Source: Bryobacter sp. CoA8 C33
GTDB lineage: Bacteria > Acidobacteriota > Terriglobia > Bryobacterales > Bryobacteraceae
Direction of reading: 5' to 3'
Assembly: GCA_019931185.1 (NCBI GenBank)
Contig: JAINDK010000071.1
Location: 1-44,512, forward strand
DNA: 44,512 nucleotides
In this document: positions 25,300-34,200 of the stretch, piece after piece
Position numbering within the stretch: the stretch's first letter is position 1
Layout: each line of letters starts with the position of its first letter
The notes under the pieces: generated by a model
The model's input: only the letters and a program-made list of their open reading frames with translations
The model's database searches: none
What the model was told of the DNA's origin: nothing
Position numbers and translations under genes: made by a program

Positions 25300-26624
25300 C
25301 AGTTCATTCCCTTCAATAACGCCTTCACCTTCTCGATCAGAATATCCTCGGCTTCCCCCGCCAGCCCCGCCGGCTGACCGTAGTAAATGAAGCTATCCCG
25401 CGCCTCATAGCCCCCTTCCTCCACCTGCTTCCGCGTCGGTATGTAGCACATCACATCGTTCGAATACGCCATCACAAACAGCTTCGGGTTCCCCGTCTCC
25501 CGCCGCAGCCGCAAACAATAATCCACCACCACTTCCCCTCCCAGCGTCACCACCCGCGCCTGCCCCAGTCGCACCGCCTGGATCGGGTAGCTCAACTGAT
25601 GCGAGATCCGCCTCTCCGCCATCGCCTTCAACATCACCTCCGCCCGCCTCCGCGCATACGCGTTCGCCGACCCCAATTCCTTCTCAAAATCATTCTGCCC
25701 GAACGGCGCAAACGGCAGCTCGATCACCTGATACCGCCCCTCGATCTTGCCCTTCAATTCCTCGCCCTTCCTCTCGAGCACCGCCACCACCGCCTCTCCC
25801 AGCGCTTTTCCATGCCGCTCCGCCAGCTCAAACGAACTCCGCGGCTCCGGGTTCTGATCCCCCGCGCACCCGGTCGCGAATAACGCCATCACCCCCGGCC
25901 GCCTCGCCTCGATCTCCGCCTGCGCAAACCCCGCGTAATCCCCGTTCAACTGATAAAACTCCCCCGTCATCGTCGTGTTGTGACACGAGTACCCAAACAT
26001 CACCGCCCTAAGCTTCCCCTTCCCATCCCGCACCTTGATCACCGGCACCAGATGATCCTTCGGCCCTTCCGGATTCGGCGCCAGCTTGATCCCCTCGGGC
26101 GTCTGCTTCCTCCGGTGCATCGCAAACGTCGCCACGCTCTGATCCTGCTCCACCCGCGCCTTCCCCATCTTCCCCAGCGCCACCCCCACCAACTCCACCA
26201 CCTGCCCCACCAGCCGCCGCGTAAACGCCTCCACCCTCTCCCGCTGCTCCCCGTTCAACGGATACATCTCCGACAGATTCGGCCACACCACCGGCCCGCT
26301 ATGCGTATGCGAAGCATTCAGCACCAACTGCCCCCGCTCCAATCCATACTGCTTCAATACCTTCACCGCGATCTCCTCCGACACACTCCGCGGATACCCG
26401 ATGATGTCCGTCGTCACAAAAACAACCCGCCCCTTGCCCCCATCGTCGATCGCCAGCGCCTTCGCATAAAGCGGCGCCACCACTCCCTCGCTCGGATGCT
26501 TCCGCGCCGCATACCCCGCCATCCAGATCGGCCCCTCCGGCGTGATCTCCACCTTCGCCACCCCCGCCTTCCACTCCGCCCCCATCAGGGCTCCCGCCAT
26601 CGTCATCAGCATCAGCCAGCGCAT
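25299..26624 (-). CDS. Neutral/alkaline ceramidase-like secreted hydrolase
   Basis: A 441-residue protein of the neutral ceramidase N-terminal domain family with a signal peptide (MRWLMLMTMAGALMGA). It begins the mature part with KAGVAKVEITPEGPIWMAGY and has VVFVTTDIIGYPRSVSEEI, the zinc-site region LNASHTHSGPVVW, GYSCHNTTM, NGDYAGFAQAEIE and FATGCAGDQNPEPR, all typical. True neutral ceramidases are about 650-700 residues with a C-terminal Ig-like domain. That domain is missing here, so the substrate could be another N-acyl lipid or amide. The start ATG abuts the upstream stop (TAGATG), with AGGAGGTGA seven bases before it. Confidence 0.88.
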   Translation of the reverse strand: MRWLMLMTMAGALMGAEWKAGVAKVEITPEGPIWMAGYAARKHPSEGVVAPLYAKALAIDDGGKGRVVFVTTDIIGYPRSVSEEIAVKVLKQYGLERGQLVLNASHTHSGPVVWPNLSEMYPLNGEQRERVEAFTRRLVGQVVELVGVALGKMGKARVEQDQSVATFAMHRRKQTPEGIKLAPNPEGPKDHLVPVIKVRDGKGKLRAVMFGYSCHNTTMTGEFYQLNGDYAGFAQAEIEARRPGVMALFATGCAGDQNPEPRSSFELAERHGKALGEAVVAVLERKGEELKGKIEGRYQVIELPFAPFGQNDFEKELGSANAYARRRAEVMLKAMAERRISHQLSYPIQAVRLGQARVVTLGGEVVVDYCLRLRRETGNPKLFVMAYSNDVMCYIPTRKQVEEGGYEARDSFIYYGQPAGLAGEAEDILIEKVKALLKGMN

Positions 26625-27923
26625 CTATCTCACCTCCTGTATTTCCTGCGGCGCAATCTCCACGGCCACCTCGCCAATCAACCGTTTCCCCGCCTCGATC
26701 CGCAGCCGCCCCGGCCCCGGCCGCGCCCCCTCCGGCAACCGGAAGTTGATCTCATGCCGCGGCGGCATCGGGTCCGTGCACAATATCGAATAATCCCGCG
26801 CCGGCGCCCCGTCCAGGCTCGCCCGCAGCGTCTCCGGCTCAAACAGCTCTTCCACGAATAGCTTCACGCTCCCGCTCACGATCCGCGTCCCCGAAAGATA
26901 ATCCATCCCGTCCACCGCTTCCACCAGCCGCGGCACCGCCGGCGGCGCTGGAATGATCCGAAACGTTGCGGTCGCAACGATTTTCCCGTCCAGCTTCAAC
27001 TCCACCGGCCTCAGCCCTACTTCAAGCCCTTCCGGCAACACCGCGTTCAACTGCCGCAACCCATCCATCTCCGCCCCGCCCAGATACGTCAGCCGCGCCT
27101 CCCCACCCCCCACGAATAGTTGCAGCCGCAACAAATCCGTCTCCTCCCCCGCCCCTTCCAGCCACAACGATACCGCCGCGTACCGCCCCCGGTTCGGCGC
27201 CACCGGCTCGCTTGACTCGCTGTTCGTAATCCGCCGGATCCGGATCTCCCCCTCCCCCTCTCGCTCCCCGCCCGGCTTCCGCGCCGTCACCCACATGTAC
27301 TGCGTCCCGATCGCCTCGAGCGCCAGCAACCTCAGCCCCTTCTCCCTTACATACCCCCGCACATCCTCCGGCTCGAGCGAACACCCATGCCAGGTCGCCG
27401 CCGCCGTCCGCGCCGCCTCCAGATTGTTCGCCTGAAACCGCATCAGACCCCCCGGCTTCAACACCCGCGCCGCCTCCCGCAAATAGCTCAGCACCACGTC
27501 CTTGCTCGGAATGTGTTGAAACACCGCGTAGCTGTAGATAAAGTCGAAACTCTCATCGGCGAATTGCCGCAAGTCCGCCCCGCTCCCCACATGCGCATGC
27601 GCATGCGGAATCTCCGTCAGCCGCCGCCGCGCCAGCCCGATCATCTCGTCCGATACATCCACCCCATGGATCTCCCCAAACTTCTCCGCCATCGGCTTCA
27701 GCAGCCGCCCCGGACCACATCCAATCTCAAGCGCCCTCCTCGCCCGCGCCCGCTCTCCCGGTAATCCCCGCTTCATCTCCCGCTCGAGCCCTCTCAACAC
27801 ATCCCCCGCCGTCGCCAAAAACTCCTGCTCATCCTGCTCGTGCCGCCCAAACGCCACGTAATAGTGCGCATCCTCCCGCGCCCGCCGGTTCCAGTCCTCC
27901 CGCATCTGCTCCGCTACGCTCAC
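26625..27923 (-). CDS. Class I SAM-dependent methyltransferase with beta-rich C-terminal extension
   Basis: A 432-residue protein of two halves. Residues about 1-225 are a Rossmann methyltransferase: ALEIGCGPGRLLKPM near 63, VDVSDEMIGLARRRL, FDFIYSYAVFQHIPSKD, and a later LKPGGLMRFQANN. Residues about 250-430 have no methyltransferase sequence; they are beta-rich and look like one or two Ig-like or carbohydrate-binding modules (for example RPVELKLDGKIVATATF and DYSILCTDPMPPRHEIN). I start at GTG 27923 because it overlaps the stop of the beta-helix gene by GTGA. The longer open frame to 28007 lies inside that gene. There is no signal peptide. The substrate is unknown; the tail may recognise a glycan (inference). 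Confidence 0.8.
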   Translation of the reverse strand: MSVAEQMREDWNRRAREDAHYYVAFGRHEQDEQEFLATAGDVLRGLEREMKRGLPGERARARRALEIGCGPGRLLKPMAEKFGEIHGVDVSDEMIGLARRRLTEIPHAHAHVGSGADLRQFADESFDFIYSYAVFQHIPSKDVVLSYLREAARVLKPGGLMRFQANNLEAARTAAATWHGCSLEPEDVRGYVREKGLRLLALEAIGTQYMWVTARKPGGEREGEGEIRIRRITNSESSEPVAPNRGRYAAVSLWLEGAGEETDLLRLQLFVGGGEARLTYLGGAEMDGLRQLNAVLPEGLEVGLRPVELKLDGKIVATATFRIIPAPPAVPRLVEAVDGMDYLSGTRIVSGSVKLFVEELFEPETLRASLDGAPARDYSILCTDPMPPRHEINFRLPEGARPGPGRLRIEAGKRLIGEVAVEIAPQEIQEVR

Positions 27924-29257
27924 TTCGTTTTCCTTTCTGCGTCCACACATACATTCCGCACCTGCCGCACCGTCGCCCTGTCCACCCCCGGCGAGAACCC
28001 CACGCACCGCTCCTTCATCCGGTAGCCCGTCACCAGATTATCCTCCAGCAAAATCCCCCTCGCTACATCCGGCCTCTCCGCCCCCTTGCCCAGATAAATC
28101 CCGCTCCGCAACAAGTCCGGCTCCCCCTCCCCATAGAAACACTCAAACCCCTTCCCGTGGCTCTCCGTGCACTCCGCCGTATTCAAAAACCGCATCCGGT
28201 TCCGTCTCACCACATGCCCCCGCCCAATCAGAAAAATCCCCCCATACTTCATCCCCTCGATCTCGTTTTCCTCGATCACGATCTCCTCGCTCCGCATGTC
28301 CGGATTCGTGTTGTTCAACACAATCCCAAAATGCCCCTGCGGATACGCCGCCGCCCCCTTGCTGTTCACGCACCGGTTCGCCCGCACTGTCCCATGATGA
28401 AATCCGTCCAGATCCACGCACTTCCCGTTTACCTCCTGCATCAGATTCTCCCCATACACGCTGTCCTCCACGTTCCCCGCCGTATCAATCCCCACCGGTA
28501 TCCCCCCATGCGCCACATCCACCAGCTCCACCGGAAATCCAATGTGGAACATCACATTCTTCACCACCCGCACATTCCGCGCATGCCCCACCTGAATCGC
28601 ATCCCGCGCGCTCCCGTTCACTTCGTTCTCCTGGATCAGCCCATCCTCGTTCCGCGGACTCTCATAGCGTGAATGCGTCCAGATCCCATTCCCCCTCACC
28701 CCCCTCAGCTTCACAAACCGCACCTCAAAATCCTTCGTCCCCTCCTCAAGCAAAATACCCCCCGTCGTGTTGTTCTTCCCCGCCTCATCCCGCGACCCCG
28801 AATCCTCCACCCGCGACGACTGGATCCGCACCCGTCGCGACCGGCTCACCAGCACCGCGAAATTCACCACATTCCGCACCACCAGATTCCGCAGGATCAC
28901 CCCCTCACAGCCCTCCACCAACACCCCGTTCAACGGATAGAACTCCGCGAACGCCTTGTCATACGGCGCAATCGGAAACGCCCTCTCCAATTGCCCCCGG
29001 TTCCCGTCAAACTGCACCCCCTCCACGCTAAAATCCTTCACCCCCCGCGCCACCAGCAACGCCTCCCCCCGAAACCCCGCCCCCGCCCGCAGCGTCGATC
29101 CCCCCGGCGCCGCCACCACCCGCACCGCCCCCTCCCCAGCCTCAATCACCATCGGCCGCTCCAGCACCGTCACTCCCGGCTTCAACACAATATCCCGCCC
29201 CGCCAGCGTCCCCGCCACACTCAGCACCGCTATCCTGAGAAGAATGTCCATCCGCAT
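27920..29257 (-). CDS. Secreted right-handed parallel beta-helix protein
   Basis: A 445-residue protein with a probable signal segment (MRMDILLRIAVLSVAGTLAG) followed by repeated short strands of the PbH1 type. Examples are GVKDFSVEGVQFDGN, CEGVILRNLVVRNVVNFA, SRRVRIQSSRVEDS and IVIEENEIEGMKYGGIF. This fold is shared by pectate lyases, C5-epimerases and polysaccharide-binding proteins. No definite catalytic triad can be picked, so lyase activity is unproven. It is the first gene of a five-gene coupled run continuing to 22935. Its start overlaps by 14 bases the start of the divergent Wzt-like gene, so one of the two starts may be slightly wrong; ATG 29251 is an alternative. Confidence 0.82.
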   Translation of the reverse strand: MRMDILLRIAVLSVAGTLAGRDIVLKPGVTVLERPMVIEAGEGAVRVVAAPGGSTLRAGAGFRGEALLVARGVKDFSVEGVQFDGNRGQLERAFPIAPYDKAFAEFYPLNGVLVEGCEGVILRNLVVRNVVNFAVLVSRSRRVRIQSSRVEDSGSRDEAGKNNTTGGILLEEGTKDFEVRFVKLRGVRGNGIWTHSRYESPRNEDGLIQENEVNGSARDAIQVGHARNVRVVKNVMFHIGFPVELVDVAHGGIPVGIDTAGNVEDSVYGENLMQEVNGKCVDLDGFHHGTVRANRCVNSKGAAAYPQGHFGIVLNNTNPDMRSEEIVIEENEIEGMKYGGIFLIGRGHVVRRNRMRFLNTAECTESHGKGFECFYGEGEPDLLRSGIYLGKGAERPDVARGILLEDNLVTGYRMKERCVGFSPGVDRATVRQVRNVCVDAERKTK

Positions 29258-30038
29258 CGATCAGTGTATCTTGAGCCTCGCCCCCGGTTGCGTCCTCGGC
29301 CTCATCGGCCACGATCCCGCCGGCGTCTCAGCCACCCTCGCCGCGGCCCCTCCCTCCGCCTGGGTCACCGAAAATCTCTCCGCCCTCTCCGCCCCCGACC
29401 GCCTCGCCTGGCTCGAGCAAGCCGAACAACGCCGCCGCGCCGGCCACCTCGTCATCGCCGCTTCCTCCGACCCCGAATCCCTCCGCGGCCTCGCCGACGA
29501 AGTCTGGTGGCTCGACTCCTCCTCCATCGTCGAGCGCGGTCTCCCCAACGCCGTCATCCCCGCTTACCTCTCCAGCGTCTACCGTTCTCTCCCCGGCGGC
29601 CTCCATCCCTCCCTCCGCCGCGGCGACGGCCGCGCCTCCATCACCTCCATCCACGTCCTCGACGACCACCACCAGCCCACCGCCCTCCTTCACAGCGGCC
29701 AACCCGCCTCGATCGCCGTCACCGTCCACTTCGCCGCCCCCGTCGCCGACCCCATCATCGGCATCATGATTCGCACCCGCATCGGCTTCGAGGTCTTCGG
29801 CACCAACACCGAACTCGAACACCTCCCCCTCGGCCCAGTCGCCGCCGCCGACTCCCGCACCGTCACCTTCCATTTCCTCTGCCACCTCTGCCCCCAAAGC
29901 TATACCGTCACCGCCGCCTCCCACGACCCCGATGGCGTCTGGCACGAATGGTTGGAGGACGCCATCGCCTTCACCGTCACCGACTCCCGCTACACCGCCG
30001 GCGTTGCCAATCTCCGCGCCCGCGCGGAACTTTCTTAA
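29244..30038 (+). CDS. Wzt-like protein: degenerate ABC ATPase fused to an O-antigen-recognition-like domain
   Basis: A 264-residue protein. Its C-terminal half, from about residue 130 (ASITSIHVLDDHHQPTALL onward, with GIMIRTRIGFEVFGTNTE), resembles the Wzt C-terminal domain that recognises the end of O-antigen chains in ABC export. The N-terminal 120 residues look like an ABC ATPase with its middle removed. The Walker A region reads GLIGHDPAGVSAT, with Val where the catalytic Lys belongs. Signature, Q-loop and Walker B are absent. The H-loop region reads VIAASSDPES, without the histidine, followed by the usual DEVWWLDSSSIVERGLP and VIPAYLSSV. It can hardly hydrolyse ATP. It may be a dedicated glycan-binding regulator, or decay. 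Confidence 0.7.
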   Translation: MSIRIDQCILSLAPGCVLGLIGHDPAGVSATLAAAPPSAWVTENLSALSAPDRLAWLEQAEQRRRAGHLVIAASSDPESLRGLADEVWWLDSSSIVERGLPNAVIPAYLSSVYRSLPGGLHPSLRRGDGRASITSIHVLDDHHQPTALLHSGQPASIAVTVHFAAPVADPIIGIMIRTRIGFEVFGTNTELEHLPLGPVAAADSRTVTFHFLCHLCPQSYTVTAASHDPDGVWHEWLEDAIAFTVTDSRYTAGVANLRARAELS

Positions 30039-30060
30039 CTCAAATGGCGTATCCCTGTTT

Positions 30061-30342
30061 ATGTTCTGCACTCAATGCGGTCAGTCCCTCGAAGCCAATC
30101 TCAACTTCTGCCCCCGCTGTGGAACCTCCCTTAACGGCGCCACTCCCCGCGCCAGCAAAAAACTCCTCCGTCCCCTCAAGGACAACTGGATCGCCGGCGT
30201 CTGCAATGGCTTCGCCCAATACTTCGCAATCGATGTCACCGTCGTCCGCCTCGCTTGGCTCGCCACCCTCCTGCTCGCCGGCACCGGCCTGCTCGCCTAC
30301 CTCATCTGCTGGTTCGTCATCCCCCGTGAATCCCTGGCCTGA
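30061..30342 (+). CDS. Zinc-ribbon plus PspC-domain membrane protein
   Basis: A 93-residue protein. The N-terminus carries a zinc ribbon (CTQCG, then CPRCG 11 residues on). After a basic linker comes a PspC domain: LRPLKDNWIAGVCNGFAQYF, then the helix VVRLAWLATLLLAGTGLLAYLICWFVIP. PspC-domain proteins act in envelope stress sensing (phage-shock-type systems) and in toxin inhibition in some bacteria. I chose ATG 30061 because it begins exactly at the zinc ribbon. An upstream open frame overlaps the Wzt-like gene. No psp partner gene is nearby. Confidence 0.88.
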   Translation: MFCTQCGQSLEANLNFCPRCGTSLNGATPRASKKLLRPLKDNWIAGVCNGFAQYFAIDVTVVRLAWLATLLLAGTGLLAYLICWFVIPRESLA

Positions 30343-30420
30343 CGGCATTCTCCCGGTAACTCCACACACGCAAACAACGCCTTCCTCAGAAACTACACCA
30401 GCCCGCTGGCTGCTCTCCCC

Positions 30421-30951
30421 ATGACACACACCCTCCGCCTCATCGCCCTCGCCTCCCTCGCCCTCCTCCTGCTTCCCCTCATCGCCTCCCGCCTCATCGA
30501 CGGCTGGAACTGGCCTCCCCAAGCCTTCCTCCTCCTCTACGTCCTCTTCTTCCTCACCGGCCTCGCCTACGCCCTCATCACCCGCTATCGAAACCTCTGG
30601 TCCTACAAACTCGCCACCGCCCTTTCCCTCGCCGCCGGCTTCGTCATCGCCTGGTCCACCATGGTCCGCCTCTCGGAAACCGAAAACCGCCTCAATCTCA
30701 TCTACTTTGCCATCCTCGCCCTCGGCGCCGCCGGCGCCGCCCTCTCCCGCCTACACCCCCGCGGCATGGCCCGAGTCCTCTTTACCATGGCTGCTTCCTT
30801 GGCCGCCGCTTGGGTCATCACCCTCCTTCTTTCCCCTGGCGCCCATCCCGGCCCTGCCTGGAGAACCCATCTCCATCACAGCGTCTTCCTCCTCCTGTTC
30901 GCCACCGCCGGTCTCCTCTTCCGCCACTCCGGCCTCTCCCCCTCCAGCTAA
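30421..30951 (+). CDS. Small polytopic membrane protein, unknown function
   Basis: A 176-residue protein with about five predicted membrane helices (for example TLRLIALASLALLLLPLIAS and ALGAAGAALSRLHPRGMA). Helix two is preceded by DGWNWPPQAFLLLYVLFFL. No motif links it to a transport or enzyme family. It starts 78 bases after the PspC protein, on the same strand, and is probably cotranscribed with it. It is codon-biased like its neighbours, so it is a real gene, but I cannot name it. Confidence 0.7.
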   Translation: MTHTLRLIALASLALLLLPLIASRLIDGWNWPPQAFLLLYVLFFLTGLAYALITRYRNLWSYKLATALSLAAGFVIAWSTMVRLSETENRLNLIYFAILALGAAGAALSRLHPRGMARVLFTMAASLAAAWVITLLLSPGAHPGPAWRTHLHHSVFLLLFATAGLLFRHSGLSPSS

Positions 30952-31184
30952 TTCCCCTCCCCTGCTGCCGCTGATGTGCGGCATCAGGCCCGGTAAGGGT
31001 CTTCCGGGCCGCCGCCCGCCCTCCCGCCCACACTTGCCGGTCAGCTTCTTCCCAATTGCCTTCAACACCGCCTCATGTGCTTCCATCATCCGCTCCGTCT
31101 CTCGCGCCGGTCACCATCACGATCGTTTTCACTCCGCCTGCGTCACCCTCCCGGCTGCGACCGGAAATTTAGCTTGCTGACGGC

Positions 31185-31217
31185 GCCCTACTTAGGCCCT
31201 ACTTAGGCCCTACTTAG
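31185..31217 (+). repeat. Three 11-bp tandem direct repeats upstream of the promoter
   Basis: GCCCTACTTAG occurs three times in a row without a gap (31185-31195, 31196-31206, 31207-31217), and a fourth partial copy (GCCCCCTTGAC) merges into the -35 box. A period of 11 bases is one helical turn, so the copies face the same side of the DNA. This suits an activator or repressor that binds cooperatively. Confidence 0.75.
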
Positions 31218-31223
31218 GCCCCC

Positions 31224-31252
31224 TTGACCTCCCCTTCTATCCGTGATACGAA
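31224..31252 (+). promoter_or_regulatory. Probable promoter of the TonB-dependent receptor gene
   Basis: TTGACC (31224-31229) and TACGAA (31247-31252) lie 17 bases apart. The -35 is strong and the -10 weak, a pattern that fits dependence on an activator bound to the adjacent tandem repeats. The predicted start lies about 25 bases before the ATG at 31285. An AAAGG (31264-31268) is the best Shine-Dalgarno candidate. Confidence 0.5.
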
Positions 31253-31284
31253 AGCAGAACAATAAAGGTTGAAAATCATTAACC

Positions 31285-34200
31285 ATGCAAACCCGCTTTC
31301 TCTCCCTTCTCCTCCTGCTCCTCCCCTCCCTCGCTTGGTCCCAGGCCGTCACCGCCAACCTCATCGGCACCGTCACCGACTCAAGCGGCGCCATCGTCCC
31401 CAAAGCCACCGTCACCATCACCGAAGTCAACACCGGCGTCTCCCGCAAGATCGCCACTAACGCCGATGGCATTTACTCCCAACCCTACCTCCCCCCCGGC
31501 CTCTACAAAGTCGAAATCGAAAATCAGGGTTTCAAAAAATTCTCCCGCGACAAAATTGAACTTAACGTCGCGACCACCATCCGCGTCGACGCCACTCTCG
31601 AACCCGGCCAGATCACCGAAACCGTCAGCGTCACCGCCGAAGCCCCACTCCTGCAAACAGACCGCGCCGACGTCAGCCGCACCGTCACCGCCCAGGCCGT
31701 CCGCGAACTCCCCGTCCCCAATCGCTCCTTCCAGGCCCTCGTCGGTCTCCTGCCCGGCGTCTCCGTCCCCGTCGCCAACTTCACCGCTCTCGAAGATCCC
31801 CAACGCACCACCTTCTATCAGGCCAACGGCCAAGGCAACTCCGCCAACAACGTCCAGGTCGACGGTGTCGACAATAACAACCCCACTCTCGGCCTCACCA
31901 TCTATATCCCCCCCGCTGAAGCCGTCCAGGAGGTCAACATCTCCACCTCCAACTACACCGCCGAATTCGGCCGCGCCGGCGGCGCCGTCGTCAACGTCAT
32001 CACCCGCGGCGGTACCAACGACTTCCACGGCGCCGTCTTCAACTTCCTCCGCAACCGCGAACTCCGCGCCCGCAATTTCTTTAACTTCGAGCCCCAGGCC
32101 AAACCCGCCTTCATCCGCAACCAATACGGCGCCACCCTCGGCGGCCCCATCCGCCGCAACCGCACCTTCTTCTTCGCCTCCTTCCAGGGCGTCAATCAAC
32201 GCCAAGCCACCACCCAGCTCAATACCATCCCCGTCCAGGACTGGCGCTCCGGCAACTTCGCCGGCGTCTCCGGCCTCACCATCTTCGACCCCGCCACCGG
32301 CAACCCCGATAACGGCGCCGGCCGCACTCCCTTCCCCAACAACACCATCCCCGCCGCACGCTTCCATCCCGTCGCCCGCATCCTCACCCCACTCATCCCC
32401 GGTACCAACGTCCCCGGCCTCATCAACAACATCGTCGGCAATGTCCCCTTCAAGCTCGACGGCTACAACTACGACGGCCGCGTCGATCACAACTTCAACG
32501 AGCGCAATTCCTTCTTCATCAAATACAACTATTCCCCCTATGAAGTCAGCCAGGCCGCCCTTCTCGGCCCCCGCGTCGGCGACGGCGTCCTCTCCCGCGT
32601 CCGTACCCATACCGTCTCCCTCAACTACAACCGCCAATGGTCCCCCTCCCTCCTCATGGAGGCCCGCGCCGGCTACAACCGTTACTTCGCCGACGTCAAC
32701 GGCGACAACATCGACGACCCCCTCGCCGGTCAACTCCCCATCCGCAATCCCAATCCCGATGCCATCTCCACCCGCGGCATCCCCCGCTTCAATGTCTCCG
32801 GCATGCCCGGCATTGGACCCCCGGTCGTCTACCCCCTCATCAACTCCGATAACCTCTTCAACTTCGTCAACAACTGGACCAAGATCCGCGGTAAACACAC
32901 CCTCAAGTGGGGCGCCGACATCCGCCGCATCCGCGCCGACCGCTTCCAGCCCCAAGGCCTCAACTTCGGCCCCCGCGGCCGCTTTGATTACAACCCCGGC
33001 ACCACCGCCCTCCCCGGTCAGGCCCTCGGCCCCTTCGGCACTCTCGGCAATTCCTTCGCTGCCTTTCTCCTCGGTGCCCCCGACCTTACCTACCGCACCT
33101 TCCAGACCGTCACCCCCACCAACCGCCTCACCCAAGCCTTCTTCTTCCTCCACGACAACTGGCAAATCTCTAAACGCCTCACCCTCGACCTCGGCCTCCG
33201 CTACGAAGCCCACTCCACCGTCAAGCCCCGCTACGCCGGCGGCGCCTCCAACTACGACATCTCCAATAACTCCCTCGTCGTCGCCGGCGTCGGCCCCGTC
33301 GGCCTGTCCACCAACGTCGATTTCGACCCCCAACAGTTCGCCCCGCGCCTCGGCCTCGCCTACCGCCTCAATGACAAAACCGTCCTCCGCACCGGCTACG
33401 GCCTCAGCTATTACACCGGCCGCTTCGGCTTCACCGGCGGTACCCTTTCCACTCAGTTCCCCGTCATCTACAACATCCAGGAAGGCGTCGCCGGCAATTT
33501 CCGCATCGATGGCTCAGCCGATACCTTGCCCCCCTTCGCCCTCATCCCCATTCCCCAAAACGGTACCATCAGCCCCGCTCCCAATCAAGGCTACTTCACC
33601 GTCCCCCGCACCAATCCCATCCCCATGGTTCACAGCTATAGCCTCACTATCCAGCGCCAGCTCGCCGGCCAGATGGTCCTCGACGTCGGCTACGTCAGCA
33701 CCCTCGGCCGCCGCATCCCCGGCCAGCGCGAACTCAACTTCGCCCTCCCCGGCCAAGGCGCCGCCGGCCTCGCCTTCAACCAGCGCTTCGGCCGCACCGC
33801 CAGCGTCGCCGAACGCGCCAACGCCTACAACAACAACTACAACGGCCTTCAGGTCAACCTCCAAAAACGCTTCACCAATGGCTTCTCCTTCCAAACCGCT
33901 TACACCTTCTCCAAAACCCTCGGTGTCGGCGACGATCAGCCCGGCTTCACCATCCCCGGCTTCGTCCGCGAGCGTCACTACGGCCCCGCCGGCTTCGACC
34001 GCACCCACATGCTCACCATCAACCACATCTACGAACTCCCCTTCGGCAAAGGCAAGCGCACCGCCCAATCCGGCCCCCTCAGTTGGATCGCCGGCAACTG
34101 GCAGCTCGCCGGCATCGCCCGCTTTGTCACTGGCGCCCCCTTCTCCATCGTCGCCGACGCCGGTCCCTGCAATTGCCCCGGCAATGGCAACTTCGCCGAT

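Larger units (their letters stand above)
30952..31284. other. Intergenic region upstream of the TonB receptor
   Basis: 333 bases with no convincing gene. It holds an imperfect hairpin around GGCCCGG and CCGGGCC (near 30977-31000) next to CTGATG-TGCGG-CATCAG (near 30971-30987). Together these could form a terminator-like fold after the small membrane protein. Further on are the 11-bp tandem repeats at 31185-31217 and the promoter at 31224-31252. The rest is featureless. Confidence 0.5.
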
